The notes under the pieces: model-generated | What the model saw: the letters and a program-made list of their open reading frames with translations, nothing else | Told to the model about the DNA's origin: nothing | Databases searched by the model: none | Made by a program: the position numbers and the translations under genes | Shown: positions 8,679 through 17,877 of the stretch, one piece after another | How positions within the stretch are numbered: the first letter of the stretch is position 1 | Layout: each line of letters begins with the position of its first letter | Assembly: GCF_903645295.1 (NCBI RefSeq) | Contig: NZ_CAHJXM010000003.1 | Location: 496,001-560,000 of the forward strand | Direction of reading: 5' to 3' | Source of the DNA: Bacillus sp. Marseille-Q1617 | Lineage (GTDB): Bacteria; Bacillota; Bacilli; Bacillales; Bacillaceae_B | Length of the DNA: 64,000 bases

Positions 8679-11471
8679 ATGTTACCATTCAAATTAATTG
8701 TTGTGGATTTGGAAACAACAGGGACTTCTCCTAGAAAAGGAGAAAAAATCATACAAATTTCAGCAGTCATCATCGAGAACGGAGAGATTGTCGATCAATT
8801 CACATCATTCGTTTCTCCGGGCAAGCCCATCCCTCCTTTCATTGAAGAACTGACGGGAATAAATGATGAGATGGTCAAGGATGCTCCGGAATTCCATGAG
8901 ATTGCTCCTAAAATACTTGAATTATTGGATAACGGCGTGTTTGTAGCACACAATGTAACGTTCGATCTTTCATTCTTACAGGCGGAGCTGGAAGAAGCAG
9001 GATACAATACATTCAAGGGTCCTGCTTTCGATACGGTTGAATTAGCCAAAATAGCGATGCCTTCTGCAGACAGCTTTAAGCTGACTGAACTTTCAAATTC
9101 ACTGTCATTGAGCCATGTCAGACCTCATCAGGCAGATAGCGATGCCTATGTAACTGCAGAGCTTCTGCTTCATTTTATCAATACGCTTGAGGTGCTGCCG
9201 CTCGTTACCCTGGAGAAGCTTCAAGCTCTCTCAGGCTACCTAAAGAGTGACTTATCTTTACTGTTTGATGAAATCGTCGCTCAAAAACAAAGGCATGTGG
9301 AAGACCTTTCAATGGACCTTGAGGTATACAGAGGGATAGCACTCCTTAAGAAAAATGATCTTGAGCCAGCTCTGTCCATGTCTGATGAAATCGACTTGGA
9401 AATCTCCAAATATCTTGAAATGCATATTCCTTCATACGAGAAAAGAGAAGCACAAATTCAGATGATGAATGAAGTAAGCGATTCATTTCTGGAAAACAGG
9501 CATCTGGTGGTGGAAGCCGGTACAGGTGTCGGTAAATCACTGGGATACTTATGGCCTTCGCTGCAATTCGCTAAGCAGCACGGTGAAAGAGTGGTGGTCA
9601 GCACTTTTACTACACAGCTGCAGGAACAATTATTGCAAAAGGAAATCAAGCTGCTTGAAAAAATCTGCCCGGCCTCATTTCAGACAGTGTTGTTAAAAGG
9701 GAAAAATCATTACATAAACTTATTTAAATTTGAGCAGTCCCTGCGGGAAACAGATCCCCAATATGACGTCGTATTGACGAAAATGCAAATCTTAGTATGG
9801 CTGACCAGAACAAAAACAGGAGATATAGACGAACTGAACCTTACTTCAGGCGGGCAATTGTTTTGGAACCGGCTCCGGCATGATGGATGGCACCTGCCTC
9901 ACAGCAAAGATCCATGGGTATCAAAGGATTTCTATTTACATGCAAGGAAACGTGCTCAATCTGCTGACATCATCATAACCAACCATTCTATGCTGCTTTC
10001 AGACCTCATCAATAAGGGAAGCTTAATCCCTTCCTTCGACTACTTAGTCATTGATGAAGCCCATCACCTGGAAAAGTCCGCAAGGCAGCACTTGGGAATT
10101 GTATTAGACTATCTGTCCATAAAATTCACGACTTCCCAACTGGGGACTCTTGAACAAAAGCAGCTGTATGATCGCTTGTACGGGCTCATGACTACGTATG
10201 ATATTGAAGGAACTCTTCATTCTTTTGAACTGGATACTCATATCCATCAATTTTATATCGACATGGAAGAGGCGATATCCGTTCTTTCCAATGTGTTCTT
10301 TAAACATGCGAAAAAAAGAACGGGAGCCCAGAAGATTCAGCTTAGAATATCAGATGAGATGAAAAATAGCAGAAGCTGGCAGCCTGTTCAAATGGCAATG
10401 GAGAGAGTCATTTCAGTCATGAAGATGATAGATAAGGAATTTCAAGATATTCTTGATACAATTAAATCAAAAAAGCTGAAGCTTAAAGACAGTGAAAAAG
10501 CGCTCGTAGAAGAATTCTACAGCTTTCTGGTTGAGTGGAATGAATTATGTCAAGCGTTCCGGACAGTGTTTCTCAAGGAGATGACCGATTATGTCCTTTG
10601 GCTGGATGGGGATACCCGCTCATTGCCAAATAGTCTGGTCATTCAGGCACAGCCGGTAGCTGTGGCGCAAAATTTAAAAAAGGACCTATTCTCAAATAAG
10701 AAGAGTGTTGTCCTTACGTCCGCAACGCTGACGGTGAGTGATTCCTTCAAATATTTCTTGAACGAGATCGGCTTATCAGGCGATGAAATGAAAGAGCTTC
10801 AGCTTTCTTCTCCTTTTGATTATGCTCAAGCGGCCACGTTATTCATCCCTAATGACGTGCCTGAAATTCAGCAAGTATCGAATGAGGAGTATATAGAATC
10901 AATCAGTTCTCACTTGATTGGAGTGGCTCAGGCCACTAAAGGAAGAATGCTTATCTTATTCACTTCATACGACATGCTGAGAAAAACCTATGAATTGATG
11001 AAAGAAAGCGGACTGCTCGAAGATTATGTTCTGATGGCGCAGGGAATCACTTCGGGCAGCCGGACGAGATTGACGAAGAACTTTCAACGCTTTGATAAAG
11101 CCATCCTGTTTGGAACGAGCAGTTTCTGGGAAGGCGTGGATATCCCAGGGGAAGACTTGTCGTGTCTTGCCTTAGTTCGATTACCATTTTCCCCGCCAGA
11201 CGAACCGGTGACTCAAGCTAAATCTGAAGTTCTGAAAGCACAAGGGAAAAACCCTTTTTCAAGTCATTCATTACCGGAAGCGATAATCCGTTTCAAACAA
11301 GGTGTAGGAAGGTTGATAAGAAGAAGCAGTGACCGAGGCATCGTGATCGTCTATGACCGCAGAATTAAGACAACCCGTTACGGCAATGCTTTCATACAAT
11401 CGATCCCTTCCATGAAAGTCAAAGAAGGGGACCTATACGATTTGATTGAGTGGATAGAAGATTGGCTGTAG
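8679..11471 (+). CDS. dinG: Exonuclease/helicase DinG (Gram-positive type)
   Basis: 930 residues. Residues 1-170 are a DEDDh 3'-5' exonuclease (VVDLETTG with D10 and E12; HNVTFDL; HQADSDA). The rest is an XPD/DinG-type superfamily 2 helicase fold: Walker A EAGTGVGKS at 279-287, DEAH at 459-462, SATLTVSD, and the C-terminal QGVGRLIRR. The Fe-S cysteines of E. coli DinG are absent (KNHYINLFKFEQ in place of a cysteine motif), as in other Firmicutes; family knowledge suggests nuclease rather than strong helicase activity. The ribosome site is weak (AAGGCAGTGAG). Confidence 0.93.
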   Translation: MLPFKLIVVDLETTGTSPRKGEKIIQISAVIIENGEIVDQFTSFVSPGKPIPPFIEELTGINDEMVKDAPEFHEIAPKILELLDNGVFVAHNVTFDLSFLQAELEEAGYNTFKGPAFDTVELAKIAMPSADSFKLTELSNSLSLSHVRPHQADSDAYVTAELLLHFINTLEVLPLVTLEKLQALSGYLKSDLSLLFDEIVAQKQRHVEDLSMDLEVYRGIALLKKNDLEPALSMSDEIDLEISKYLEMHIPSYEKREAQIQMMNEVSDSFLENRHLVVEAGTGVGKSLGYLWPSLQFAKQHGERVVVSTFTTQLQEQLLQKEIKLLEKICPASFQTVLLKGKNHYINLFKFEQSLRETDPQYDVVLTKMQILVWLTRTKTGDIDELNLTSGGQLFWNRLRHDGWHLPHSKDPWVSKDFYLHARKRAQSADIIITNHSMLLSDLINKGSLIPSFDYLVIDEAHHLEKSARQHLGIVLDYLSIKFTTSQLGTLEQKQLYDRLYGLMTTYDIEGTLHSFELDTHIHQFYIDMEEAISVLSNVFFKHAKKRTGAQKIQLRISDEMKNSRSWQPVQMAMERVISVMKMIDKEFQDILDTIKSKKLKLKDSEKALVEEFYSFLVEWNELCQAFRTVFLKEMTDYVLWLDGDTRSLPNSLVIQAQPVAVAQNLKKDLFSNKKSVVLTSATLTVSDSFKYFLNEIGLSGDEMKELQLSSPFDYAQAATLFIPNDVPEIQQVSNEEYIESISSHLIGVAQATKGRMLILFTSYDMLRKTYELMKESGLLEDYVLMAQGITSGSRTRLTKNFQRFDKAILFGTSSFWEGVDIPGEDLSCLALVRLPFSPPDEPVTQAKSEVLKAQGKNPFSSHSLPEAIIRFKQGVGRLIRRSSDRGIVIVYDRRIKTTRYGNAFIQSIPSMKVKEGDLYDLIEWIEDWL

Positions 11472-11480
11472 AAATCCCTG

Positions 11481-11530
11481 AGACGAACCAGGCTATGCAA
11501 AAAATGCATAACTGCCGGTTCGTCTTCTTT
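11481..11530 (+). terminator. Terminator after dinG
   Basis: AGACGAACC (11481-11489) pairs with GGTTCGTCT (11517-11525), with a nested TATGCA/TGCATA hairpin; a short T-rich tail follows. Confidence 0.75.
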
Positions 11531-11626
11531 CATATTCCATGTGTTGAGATGCTCGTAAGCGAGTGCTGTTTATTTTTCATTCTTTAACACAAGATAAAGG
11601 ATAGATGAAAACTGGAGGCATGGAAT

Positions 11627-12472
11627 ATGAGAGTGGTAATATGCGCTTTGCTGCTGTTTAATTTTGTTATACCGGCTAGTTACGGGGTAAAGGTGCCTGA
11701 ATTAGACTTGAATCTAGGACAAAATGAATACGCCATCAGCTTTTTGCCTCTAAAGAACGGCGAGGTTGCAGTTCTTCATTTACCTTCAGGTGAGAATTTT
11801 CTGATCAACACGGGACCGCTTACTCAACTAAAAGAACTTCATTATTATTTGAATCAAATAAATATCAAAGAAATAAAAGCCATAATCCTTACAGAAAAAT
11901 CAGAGATATTTAGTGATGCGCTATTGGAACTGGAAAAGAAATATTCGATTAATGAGCTCATAGCCGGGGCTTCATTTTCCGGCATCCTTATAAACAGTAA
12001 AGCTTCCGCGGTACAGAGCTTGAAAGAAGGGGACGTATATCCTTTGTCCTCAGAACTGGCACTCGAAGTGATCCATGAAGGAAATGAAAAACAGGAGGGT
12101 TTGGATTTTTCGCTTACTTTTTTCCAGCACCGTTTTCTATGGCTGAGCTCACAATCAAAGCATGCTGAAGATGTTTTCATGGAGAAGCCTTTAAAGAATG
12201 TGAACATCGTCAAAATCCCTCTCCATTCAAGGACTGAGTGTATCTCAGATCCTCTGATCAAGCATATTGATCCGCAGACTGCCCTACTCTACCGCTCAAA
12301 AGAGAAATTATTAAATGGTGACTTGCTTGAAGCGATAAATGAAGCTTGGATCGACCTATACTTAACAGGGCAGCATGGACTGATCACGATAAAGTTCAAC
12401 AAACATAATTATGAAGTACTCACATTCGAACAAGATGACGGGGCATTTAATGAACAATCCGAAAAAGGCTGA
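11627..12472 (+). CDS. Exported metallo-beta-lactamase-fold-like protein lacking metal ligands
   Basis: 281 residues with a plausible signal peptide (MRVVICALLLFNFVIPASYG). The body resembles the C-terminal ComEC/Rec2-type metallo-beta-lactamase domain: NEYAISFLPLKNGEVAVLHLPSG, then FLINTGP where active enzymes have a DTG, LNQINIKEIKAIILT, and a late GLITIKFNK strand. Where active members carry THxHxDHxGG, this protein has TEKSEIFSDALLEL, so the zinc ligands appear lost. It is therefore probably a non-catalytic, perhaps ligand-binding, relative. ATG at 11627 follows GGAGG. It has its own terminator and lies between dinG and ypmA; function unknown. Confidence 0.6.
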   Translation: MRVVICALLLFNFVIPASYGVKVPELDLNLGQNEYAISFLPLKNGEVAVLHLPSGENFLINTGPLTQLKELHYYLNQINIKEIKAIILTEKSEIFSDALLELEKKYSINELIAGASFSGILINSKASAVQSLKEGDVYPLSSELALEVIHEGNEKQEGLDFSLTFFQHRFLWLSSQSKHAEDVFMEKPLKNVNIVKIPLHSRTECISDPLIKHIDPQTALLYRSKEKLLNGDLLEAINEAWIDLYLTGQHGLITIKFNKHNYEVLTFEQDDGAFNEQSEKG

Positions 12473-12496
12473 CTCAATTGTCAGCCTCCAATTTTT
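12467..12496 (+). terminator. Terminator overlapping the end of the MBL-like gene
   Basis: GGCTGAC (12467-12473), six-base loop, GTCAGCC (12480-12486), then a TCCAATTTTT tail. Confidence 0.75.
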
Positions 12497-12546
12497 AATC
12501 AGAATTAATGGTAAAGTTTTTTAAGTTTCTGCCTACCATAACCATA

Positions 12547-12563
12547 GAGAATGTTGTTATAAT
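12547..12563 (+). promoter_or_regulatory. Extended -10 promoter for ypmA-ypmB
   Basis: TGTTATAAT with TATAAT at 12558-12563 is an extended -10 element about 85 bases upstream of ypmA. No good -35 is visible. Confidence 0.4.
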
Positions 12564-12648
12564 GTGTTTAGTGTTTCTTATGATCATGAAACCACCTGCG
12601 TACCATAGCATCATTGTAAACAGTCATATGGCAAAGGAGGAAGCTGCA

Positions 12649-12819
12649 TTGGAGAGTAAAATTGAGATTCTTTCCACGGTTCGAATTTCTTATACAGATG
12701 ATTTATATAAAATAGTGGATACATTGAATAGAACATTAAAAAAAGATGATTACATGTTTGGTTTAGCCCTGGATCCCGAGGATCAAAGTCAGGCTGTACT
12801 GACCATATATCGTACATAA
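12649..12819 (+). CDS. ypmA: Conserved small protein YpmA
   Basis: 56 residues, nearly identical in layout to B. subtilis YpmA (MESKIEILST ... DDLYKIVDTLNRTLKK ... FGLALDPEDQ ... TIYRT). It uses a TTG start at 12649, eight bases after a perfect AAAGGAGG; the frame is open further upstream but the upstream residues are hydrophobic and unlike any YpmA. Function unknown. Next gene ypmB follows after 11 bases. Confidence 0.9.
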   Translation: MESKIEILSTVRISYTDDLYKIVDTLNRTLKKDDYMFGLALDPEDQSQAVLTIYRT

Positions 12820-12830
12820 AGAGGTTCAAT

Positions 12831-13307
12831 ATGAAAAAGTGGATTACAATCATTTTAGTGGCGGCTGTCATTGTGACTGGTACAGCTTCCGTACTTCTTT
12901 ACAAGAGTGCAAGAGGACCGGTAGAGAAAGAGTTTGACCAAGCCTCCAAACGTGTACTTGATGAGACACCTATAAGAACAATTGAGAAGGCAAGCATCTA
13001 CCACGGTGCGAAATCTTATACAGTCATCACAGGCAAGGATGATCAAAACGAAAAAGTGGTTGCCTTTGTGCCTGAAAAAAAAGAAGAAATAATCGTGAAA
13101 AAATGGGCTGATGGTATTTCGAAAGAGCAAGCAATTAATAAACTAAATGATGAAAAGCAGCCCGAGGAAATATTATCTGTGAGATTAGGGCATGAATCAG
13201 TAGGTCCTGTATGGGAAATCACCTACTTGGATAAGCAGAAAAATTTAAACTATTTTTATCTTCTTTTCTCCAATGGGGAATGGTGGAAGAAAATTGAAAA
13301 CCTATAA
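12831..13307 (+). CDS. ypmB: YpmB/TseB-type membrane-anchored protein (DUF5590)
   Basis: 158 residues with an N-terminal membrane anchor (about 4-25) and an extracytoplasmic alpha/beta region of the PepSY-like DUF5590 type (ASIYHGAKSYTVITGKD; GPVWEITYLD). In B. subtilis this protein (TseB) is associated with the elongation machinery through PBP2A; that is literature knowledge, not visible here. Ribosome site AAAGAGGTTC precedes the ATG. Sits in the conserved ypmA-ypmB-aspB order. Confidence 0.88.
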   Translation: MKKWITIILVAAVIVTGTASVLLYKSARGPVEKEFDQASKRVLDETPIRTIEKASIYHGAKSYTVITGKDDQNEKVVAFVPEKKEEIIVKKWADGISKEQAINKLNDEKQPEEILSVRLGHESVGPVWEITYLDKQKNLNYFYLLFSNGEWWKKIENL

Positions 13308-13328
13308 GTTACTAGGAGGAACAAATCG

Positions 13329-14519
13329 ATGAATTTATCTTTAGCCAAAAGAGTGAGTGCATTAACACCTTCTACAACCTTGGCAATCACAGCAAAAGCA
13401 AAGGAAATGAAAGCACAAGGTATCGATGTAATCGGTTTGGGAGCGGGAGAACCGGACTTTAATACTCCGCAGCATATTATCCAGGCAGCATATGATTCAC
13501 TGATTGAAGGGCACACAAAATATACCCCTTCGGGCGGTACTGCCCAGCTGAAAGACGCTGTCATCAATAAATTCAAGCAAGATCAGAACCTTACTTATAA
13601 ACCTTCTGAAATCATCGTCACAAGTGGAGCGAAGCATGCTCTTTACACCTTATTTCAAGTGTTATTGAACGACGGGGATGAAGTGATCATTCCGACACCA
13701 TATTGGGTCAGCTACCCTGAACAGGTAAAGCTCGCCGGCGGAAACCCAGTAATTGTGGAAGGCAAGCAGGAGAACTCATATAAAATAACACCTGAGCAAT
13801 TGTCAGAATCCATTACAGAAAAAACAAAAGCTGTCATCATCAATTCTCCAAGCAATCCAACCGGCATGATCTATTCTTCCGATGAATTGAAGGCAATCGG
13901 CCAAGTGTGTTTGGAAAAGAATATCCTGATTGTATCCGATGAAATATACGAAAAGCTTGTCTATGATGGAAACGGACATACTTCCATTGCAGAAATTTCC
14001 GATGAGCTGAAGGAACAGACAATCATCATCAATGGTGTCTCAAAATCCCATTCGATGACTGGCTGGAGAATCGGGTATGCTGCAGGTAATGAAACGATCA
14101 TCAAAGCCATGACGAACCTGGCAAGCCATTCAACATCAAACCCTACCACCACATCCCAATACGGTGCAGTAGCAGCGTACATGGGGGATCAGCAGCCCGT
14201 AGAAGAAATGAGAAAATCATTCGAGGAACGTTTGAATATTGTCTTCAGTAAATTAAACAATATACCAGGTTTTGATTGCATCAAGCCTCAAGGTGCTTTT
14301 TACCTGTTCCCGAATGTGAAAGAAGCTGCCCGGTTGACAGGTTATGAAAGTGTTGACATCTTCGTTCAAGCCCTTTTAGAGGAAGCAAAAGTTGCCGTAA
14401 TCCCTGGATCGGGATTCGGTTCAGAAGATAATATCCGCCTATCCTATGCAACCAGCCTTGAATCCATGGAGCAGGCAATTGAAAGAATGCATGAATTCGT
14501 TGTAAAGAAAAGTCAATAA
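13329..14519 (+). CDS. aspB: Aspartate aminotransferase
   Basis: PLP-dependent class I aminotransferase (subfamily I-gamma), interconverting aspartate/2-oxoglutarate and oxaloacetate/glutamate. 396 residues. Key motifs: GLGAGEPDFNTP, YTPSGG, SPSNPTG, SDEIYEKLVYD, and SKSHSMTGWRIGYAAG where K239 is the expected Schiff-base lysine. ACTAGGAGGAAC gives the ribosome site. It ends before a terminator. Confidence 0.95.
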   Translation: MNLSLAKRVSALTPSTTLAITAKAKEMKAQGIDVIGLGAGEPDFNTPQHIIQAAYDSLIEGHTKYTPSGGTAQLKDAVINKFKQDQNLTYKPSEIIVTSGAKHALYTLFQVLLNDGDEVIIPTPYWVSYPEQVKLAGGNPVIVEGKQENSYKITPEQLSESITEKTKAVIINSPSNPTGMIYSSDELKAIGQVCLEKNILIVSDEIYEKLVYDGNGHTSIAEISDELKEQTIIINGVSKSHSMTGWRIGYAAGNETIIKAMTNLASHSTSNPTTTSQYGAVAAYMGDQQPVEEMRKSFEERLNIVFSKLNNIPGFDCIKPQGAFYLFPNVKEAARLTGYESVDIFVQALLEEAKVAVIPGSGFGSEDNIRLSYATSLESMEQAIERMHEFVVKKSQ

Positions 14520-14527
14520 CACATCTG

Positions 14528-14560
14528 GGGCAGATCGTATTTCACGTTCTGCCCTTATAT
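14528..14560 (+). terminator. Terminator after aspB
   Basis: GGGCAGA (14528-14534) pairs with TCTGCCC (14548-14554), followed by TTATATTATTT. Confidence 0.7.
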
Positions 14561-14570
14561 TATTTAGGAT

Positions 14571-14694
14571 TGTCCAGCTCCGGCGGCTAGAGGCTCGAGA
14601 CATAAGCCATGCCATCCAAAAAGGCAAAAAACGCCTTTATGGCTGCCCTGTCTTTTGCTTGTCGCCTCTGGGCAAGCCGCCTCCGCTTTTCTAT
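14571..14694 (+). repeat. Second intergenic repeat family, full copy
   Basis: Begins TGTCCAGCTCCGGCGGCTAG and ends GCCTCCGCTTTTCTAT. Its arms are imperfect inverted repeats: CGGCGGCTAGAGGC against GCCTCTGGGCAAGCCGCC, and ATAAGC against GCTTGT. The middle has an AAAAAGGC/GCCTTTAT hairpin. I recall this type as widespread in Bacillaceae genomes. A truncated copy of its left arm lies at 41544-41582. Confidence 0.75.
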
Positions 14695-14697
14695 CTA

Positions 14698-14726
14698 TTG
14701 CGACAAAGCGGCTCGAACTGTATAAT
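14698..14726 (+). promoter_or_regulatory. Sigma-A promoter of asnS
   Basis: TTGCGA (14698-14703), 17-base spacer, TATAAT (14721-14726). Transcription would start near 14733, leaving a leader of about 40 bases, too short for a T-box. Confidence 0.7.
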
Positions 14727-14774
14727 ATAGTACGATACATATAGCGTGTTAGTTTTTTTGGAGGGAAAAAAATC

Positions 14775-16067
14775 GTGAAAACAACAATTTCTCAAGTAAG
14801 TAAGTTTGTTGGTGAAGAGGTTACGATCGGTGCCTGGCTTGCCAACAAACGTTCAAGTGGTAAAATTGCATTCCTTCAGCTCCGTGATGGAACTGGATTC
14901 ATTCAGGGAGTTGTAGTCAAGAGCGAAGTCGAAGAAGAAATTTTTCAAAAAGCAAAATCGCTGACTCAAGAAACGTCTTTATATGTGACAGGTGTTGTCT
15001 CTGAAGATTCCCGTTCACCTTTTGGTTATGAACTGCAAGTGAAATCAGTGGAGGTCATCCATGAAGCGGTGGATTATCCAATCACACCAAAAGAGCATGG
15101 TACTGAATTCCTTATGGACCACCGTCATTTATGGCTTCGTTCCCGCAAGCAGCATGCAGTGATGAAAATCCGTAATGAAATCATCAGGGCTACGTATGAA
15201 TTCTTCAATCAAGAAGGGTTTGTCAAAGTAGATCCGCCGATCCTTACAGGCAGTGCGCCTGAAGGAACGACAGAATTGTTTGCTACAAAGTACTTTGACG
15301 AAGATGCCTATCTTTCTCAAAGTGGACAACTATATATGGAAGCAGCTGCGATGGCACTTGGAAAAGTATTTTCATTCGGTCCTACGTTCAGGGCTGAAAA
15401 ATCCAAAACGCGCCGTCACTTGATCGAGTTCTGGATGATTGAACCTGAAATGGCTTTTTATGATTTCAAGGACAATTTGGAAGTTCAGGAACAATACGTT
15501 TCCTTCATCGTCCAATCGGTTCTTGAAAACTGTAAGCTTGAATTAGATCGTCTGGGAAGGGATTCTTCAAAGCTGGAACAAATCAAAGCGCCATTCCCAA
15601 GAATCACTTATGATGATGCGGTCAAGTTATTACACGAAAAAGGATTCGATGATATCGAATGGGGAGATGACTTCGGGGCACCACATGAGACAGCGATAGC
15701 TGAAACATATGATAAACCTGTATTCATTACTCATTACCCGACATCCTTGAAGCCATTCTATATGCAGCCTGATCCCGATCGCGATGACGTAGTGCTTTGT
15801 GCCGATCTTATCGCGCCTGAAGGCTACGGGGAAATCATCGGAGGTTCTGAGCGTATCCACGACGCAGAACTCATGAAAAAACGTATCGAAGAACATGAAT
15901 TGGCATCGGATGCGTATAAGTGGTATCTGGAACTAAGGGAATATGGATCTGTCCCTCATTCAGGATTTGGTCTCGGACTTGAAAGAACAGTAGCATGGAT
16001 CAGCGGAGTCGAACACGTAAGAGAAACAATCCCATTCCCGCGTCTGTTAAACCGTCTATACCCATAA
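14775..16067 (+). CDS. asnS: Asparaginyl-tRNA synthetase
   Basis: Class IIb synthetase, 430 residues. An N-terminal OB-fold anticodon-binding domain (residues 1-110, [21 protein letters not shown]) precedes the catalytic core: motif 1 around [15 protein letters not shown], motif 2 [20 protein letters not shown], motif 3 GFGLGLERT near residue 400. GTG start, nine bases after GGAGGG. Monocistronic by its own promoter and terminator. Confidence 0.96.
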   Translation: MKTTISQVSKFVGEEVTIGAWLANKRSSGKIAFLQLRDGTGFIQGVVVKSEVEEEIFQKAKSLTQETSLYVTGVVSEDSRSPFGYELQVKSVEVIHEAVDYPITPKEHGTEFLMDHRHLWLRSRKQHAVMKIRNEIIRATYEFFNQEGFVKVDPPILTGSAPEGTTELFATKYFDEDAYLSQSGQLYMEAAAMALGKVFSFGPTFRAEKSKTRRHLIEFWMIEPEMAFYDFKDNLEVQEQYVSFIVQSVLENCKLELDRLGRDSSKLEQIKAPFPRITYDDAVKLLHEKGFDDIEWGDDFGAPHETAIAETYDKPVFITHYPTSLKPFYMQPDPDRDDVVLCADLIAPEGYGEIIGGSERIHDAELMKKRIEEHELASDAYKWYLELREYGSVPHSGFGLGLERTVAWISGVEHVRETIPFPRLLNRLYP

Positions 16068-16082
16068 TGTAGTTAATATTAG

Positions 16083-16123
16083 GCTGACTTTATTGCAGAA
16101 ATGCAGCACAAAGTCAGCTTTTT
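16083..16123 (+). terminator. Terminator of asnS
   Basis: GCTGACTTT (16083-16091) pairs with AAAGTCAGC (16110-16118), then TTTTTATT. Confidence 0.85.
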
Positions 16124-16184
16124 ATTATCTGTTTTTATCTTTTTAGGATATTTTCAACACTGTTCTTTCATTTAAGTGAATCTA

Positions 16185-16311
16185 GCAGTTGATTGGAGTG
16201 GAAGACGAAGACTCCTGCGGGAAAAGCGAGACAGGTGAGACCCCGCAGGCAAAGCCGAGGAGGCTCACCGGCCGCCCGCGGAAAGCGAAGTCTTCCACGG
16301 AAATCAACTGC
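16185..16311 (+). repeat. Structured ~125-bp intergenic repeat, copy 2
   Basis: Terminal arms GCAGTTGATT (16185-16194) and AATCAACTGC (16302-16311) pair perfectly, as do GTGGAAGAC (16198-16206) and GTCTTCCAC (16290-16298). Compared with copy 1, both stems differ by a base pair changed on both sides. Lies between the asnS terminator and dnaD, same orientation as the other copies. Confidence 0.9.
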
Positions 16312-16416
16312 GGTATTCAATGTGCCAGATTTATAAGTGTTAAATAATTCTTCTGAACACATCCATATCGACATAGATAATAAGCATGATATACTTAAAG
16401 GTGAGGTGTGCCGTAT

Positions 16417-17124
16417 ATGGATTATAAACAATTGATGGTGTCCTGGATCGAAGAAGGGACCCTGAACATTCCACAAATATTATTGACAAATTATCATACG
16501 CTTGGATTAAATGAATCTGAGTTTGTCCTGCTGCTGCATATTTACGGGCAGATTGAAAAAGGTAACTGTTTTCCAACTCCGGAAGAACTTTCAGAACATA
16601 TGAGTATATCGTCCGAATACTGCTCGTCCATTTTAAGAAAGCTGATGCAGCACCAATTCCTGACGATCGAAGAAGGCTCATCCGCAGATGGGATATTATT
16701 CGAGAAATACTCGCTGGCTCCATTATGGGAAAAGCTTGCTGACTTTGTCATTCAAGATTCAAAGATGAAACAAATGCAAAAATCCATGGAAGAAGAAGCC
16801 GACATCTATTCAATCTTCGAGCAGGAATTCGGCCGTCCTCTTTCACCGCTGGAGTGTGAGACGCTCAGCATGTGGCTGGATCAGGATGAACATAATTCCA
16901 CGATTATCAAAGCTGCCCTCAGAGAGGCTGTCATTTCTGGAAAGCTGAATTTCAGGTATATCGACCGAATCTTATTTGAATGGAAGAAGAACGGTGTTAA
17001 AACGATAGAGGATGCCCGCAATCAAAGTCAAAAGTTCAGAACGCATCAAAAACCGCCGGCTCAGAATGATGCTTCCGTTCCTAAGAGAAAGTCGGTTCCT
17101 TTCTATAATTGGCTGGAACAGTAA
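16417..17124 (+). CDS. dnaD: Replication initiation protein DnaD
   Basis: 235 residues. N-terminal DDBH1 winged-helix domain (IPQILLTNYHTLGLNESEFVLLLHIY...FPTPEELSEHMSIS) for oligomerisation and DnaA contact; C-terminal DDBH2 domain (RPLSPLECETLSMWLDQDEH ... YIDRILFEWKKNG) with the YxxxIxxxW DNA-binding motif; conserved tail VPFYNWLEQ. Acts in DnaA- and PriA-dependent primosome assembly with DnaB and DnaI. ATG at 16417 is spaced eight bases from AGGTGAGG; a GTG at 16408 overlaps that site. Confidence 0.95.
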   Translation: MDYKQLMVSWIEEGTLNIPQILLTNYHTLGLNESEFVLLLHIYGQIEKGNCFPTPEELSEHMSISSEYCSSILRKLMQHQFLTIEEGSSADGILFEKYSLAPLWEKLADFVIQDSKMKQMQKSMEEEADIYSIFEQEFGRPLSPLECETLSMWLDQDEHNSTIIKAALREAVISGKLNFRYIDRILFEWKKNGVKTIEDARNQSQKFRTHQKPPAQNDASVPKRKSVPFYNWLEQ

Positions 17125-17133
17125 TGAAAGTGT

Positions 17134-17172
17134 AAAGGGACTGCACCCAATAGTAGGGACAGTCCCTTTATT
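17134..17172 (+). terminator. Terminator-like hairpin between dnaD and nth
   Basis: AAAGGGACTG (17134-17143) pairs with CAGTCCCTTT (17160-17169). The T tract is short, so some read-through into nth is likely. Confidence 0.6.
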
Positions 17173-17220
17173 AGTGTATACTACATACGAAAAGGTAATC
17201 AGAGTGAGGGGAAGATGAGA

Positions 17221-17877
17221 GTGCTTAATAATAAACAAATACAAATCTGTTTGGATGAAATGAGAAAAATGTTTCCTGATGCACATTGTGAATTGCGCCA
17301 TGAAAATCCATTTGAGTTAGTGATTGCTGTATTGCTCTCAGCTCAGTGTACGGATGCGTTAGTGAATAAAGTAACGAAGGGCCTATTCGAAAAATATAAA
17401 ACCCCGCAGGATTATTTGAATGTCACTTTGGAAGAGCTTCAGCAGGACATCCGGTCAATTGGACTTTACCGAAATAAAGCTAAGAATATCCAGAAGCTGA
17501 GTGAGATTCTTTTGACGGAACACGGGGGAGAGGTGCCTAAGGAGCATTCCGAACTGGTCAAACTCCCGGGTGTTGGAAGGAAGACGGCAAATGTTGTGGT
17601 ATCTGTAGCCTTTGAAGAACCTGCACTGGCGGTGGACACGCATGTGGAGAGGGTAAGTAAGCGCCTGGGTATCTGCAGATGGAAAGATAGTGTGCTTGAA
17701 GTTGAGAAAACCTTAATGAAAAAAATTCCGAGGGAGGAATGGTCTGAAACCCACCATCGATTGATCTTCTTCGGAAGGTACCACTGTAAAGCCCAGTCCC
17801 CACAATGTGATATTTGTCCGCTTCTAGATTTGTGCCGGGAAGGCCAGAAAAGAATGAAGAAGAAGGAAAAGATATGA
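17221..17877 (+). CDS. nth: Endonuclease III
   Basis: DNA glycosylase/AP lyase for oxidised pyrimidines. 218 residues. The helix-hairpin-helix LPGVGRKTANVVV contains the catalytic K121, and AVDTHVERVS contains D139. The Fe-S cluster loop C-x6-C-x2-C-x5-C is intact near the C-terminus (CKAQSPQCDICPLLDLC). GTG at 17221 aligns with the B. subtilis start and is nine bases from AGGGG; the ATG at 17215 is only three bases from it. It overlaps ypoC by four bases. Confidence 0.94.
   Translation: MLNNKQIQICLDEMRKMFPDAHCELRHENPFELVIAVLLSAQCTDALVNKVTKGLFEKYKTPQDYLNVTLEELQQDIRSIGLYRNKAKNIQKLSEILLTEHGGEVPKEHSELVKLPGVGRKTANVVVSVAFEEPALAVDTHVERVSKRLGICRWKDSVLEVEKTLMKKIPREEWSETHHRLIFFGRYHCKAQSPQCDICPLLDLCREGQKRMKKKEKI

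Noticed and set aside
12508..12648. 47-codon N-terminal extension of YpmA
   Set aside because: The TTG at 12649 has a perfect AAAGGAGG and gives the exact YpmA length; the upstream part would include the promoter region.
14733..14774. T-box leader for asnS
   Set aside because: The leader is only about 40 bases and lacks the T-box sequence AGGGTGGNACCGCG.
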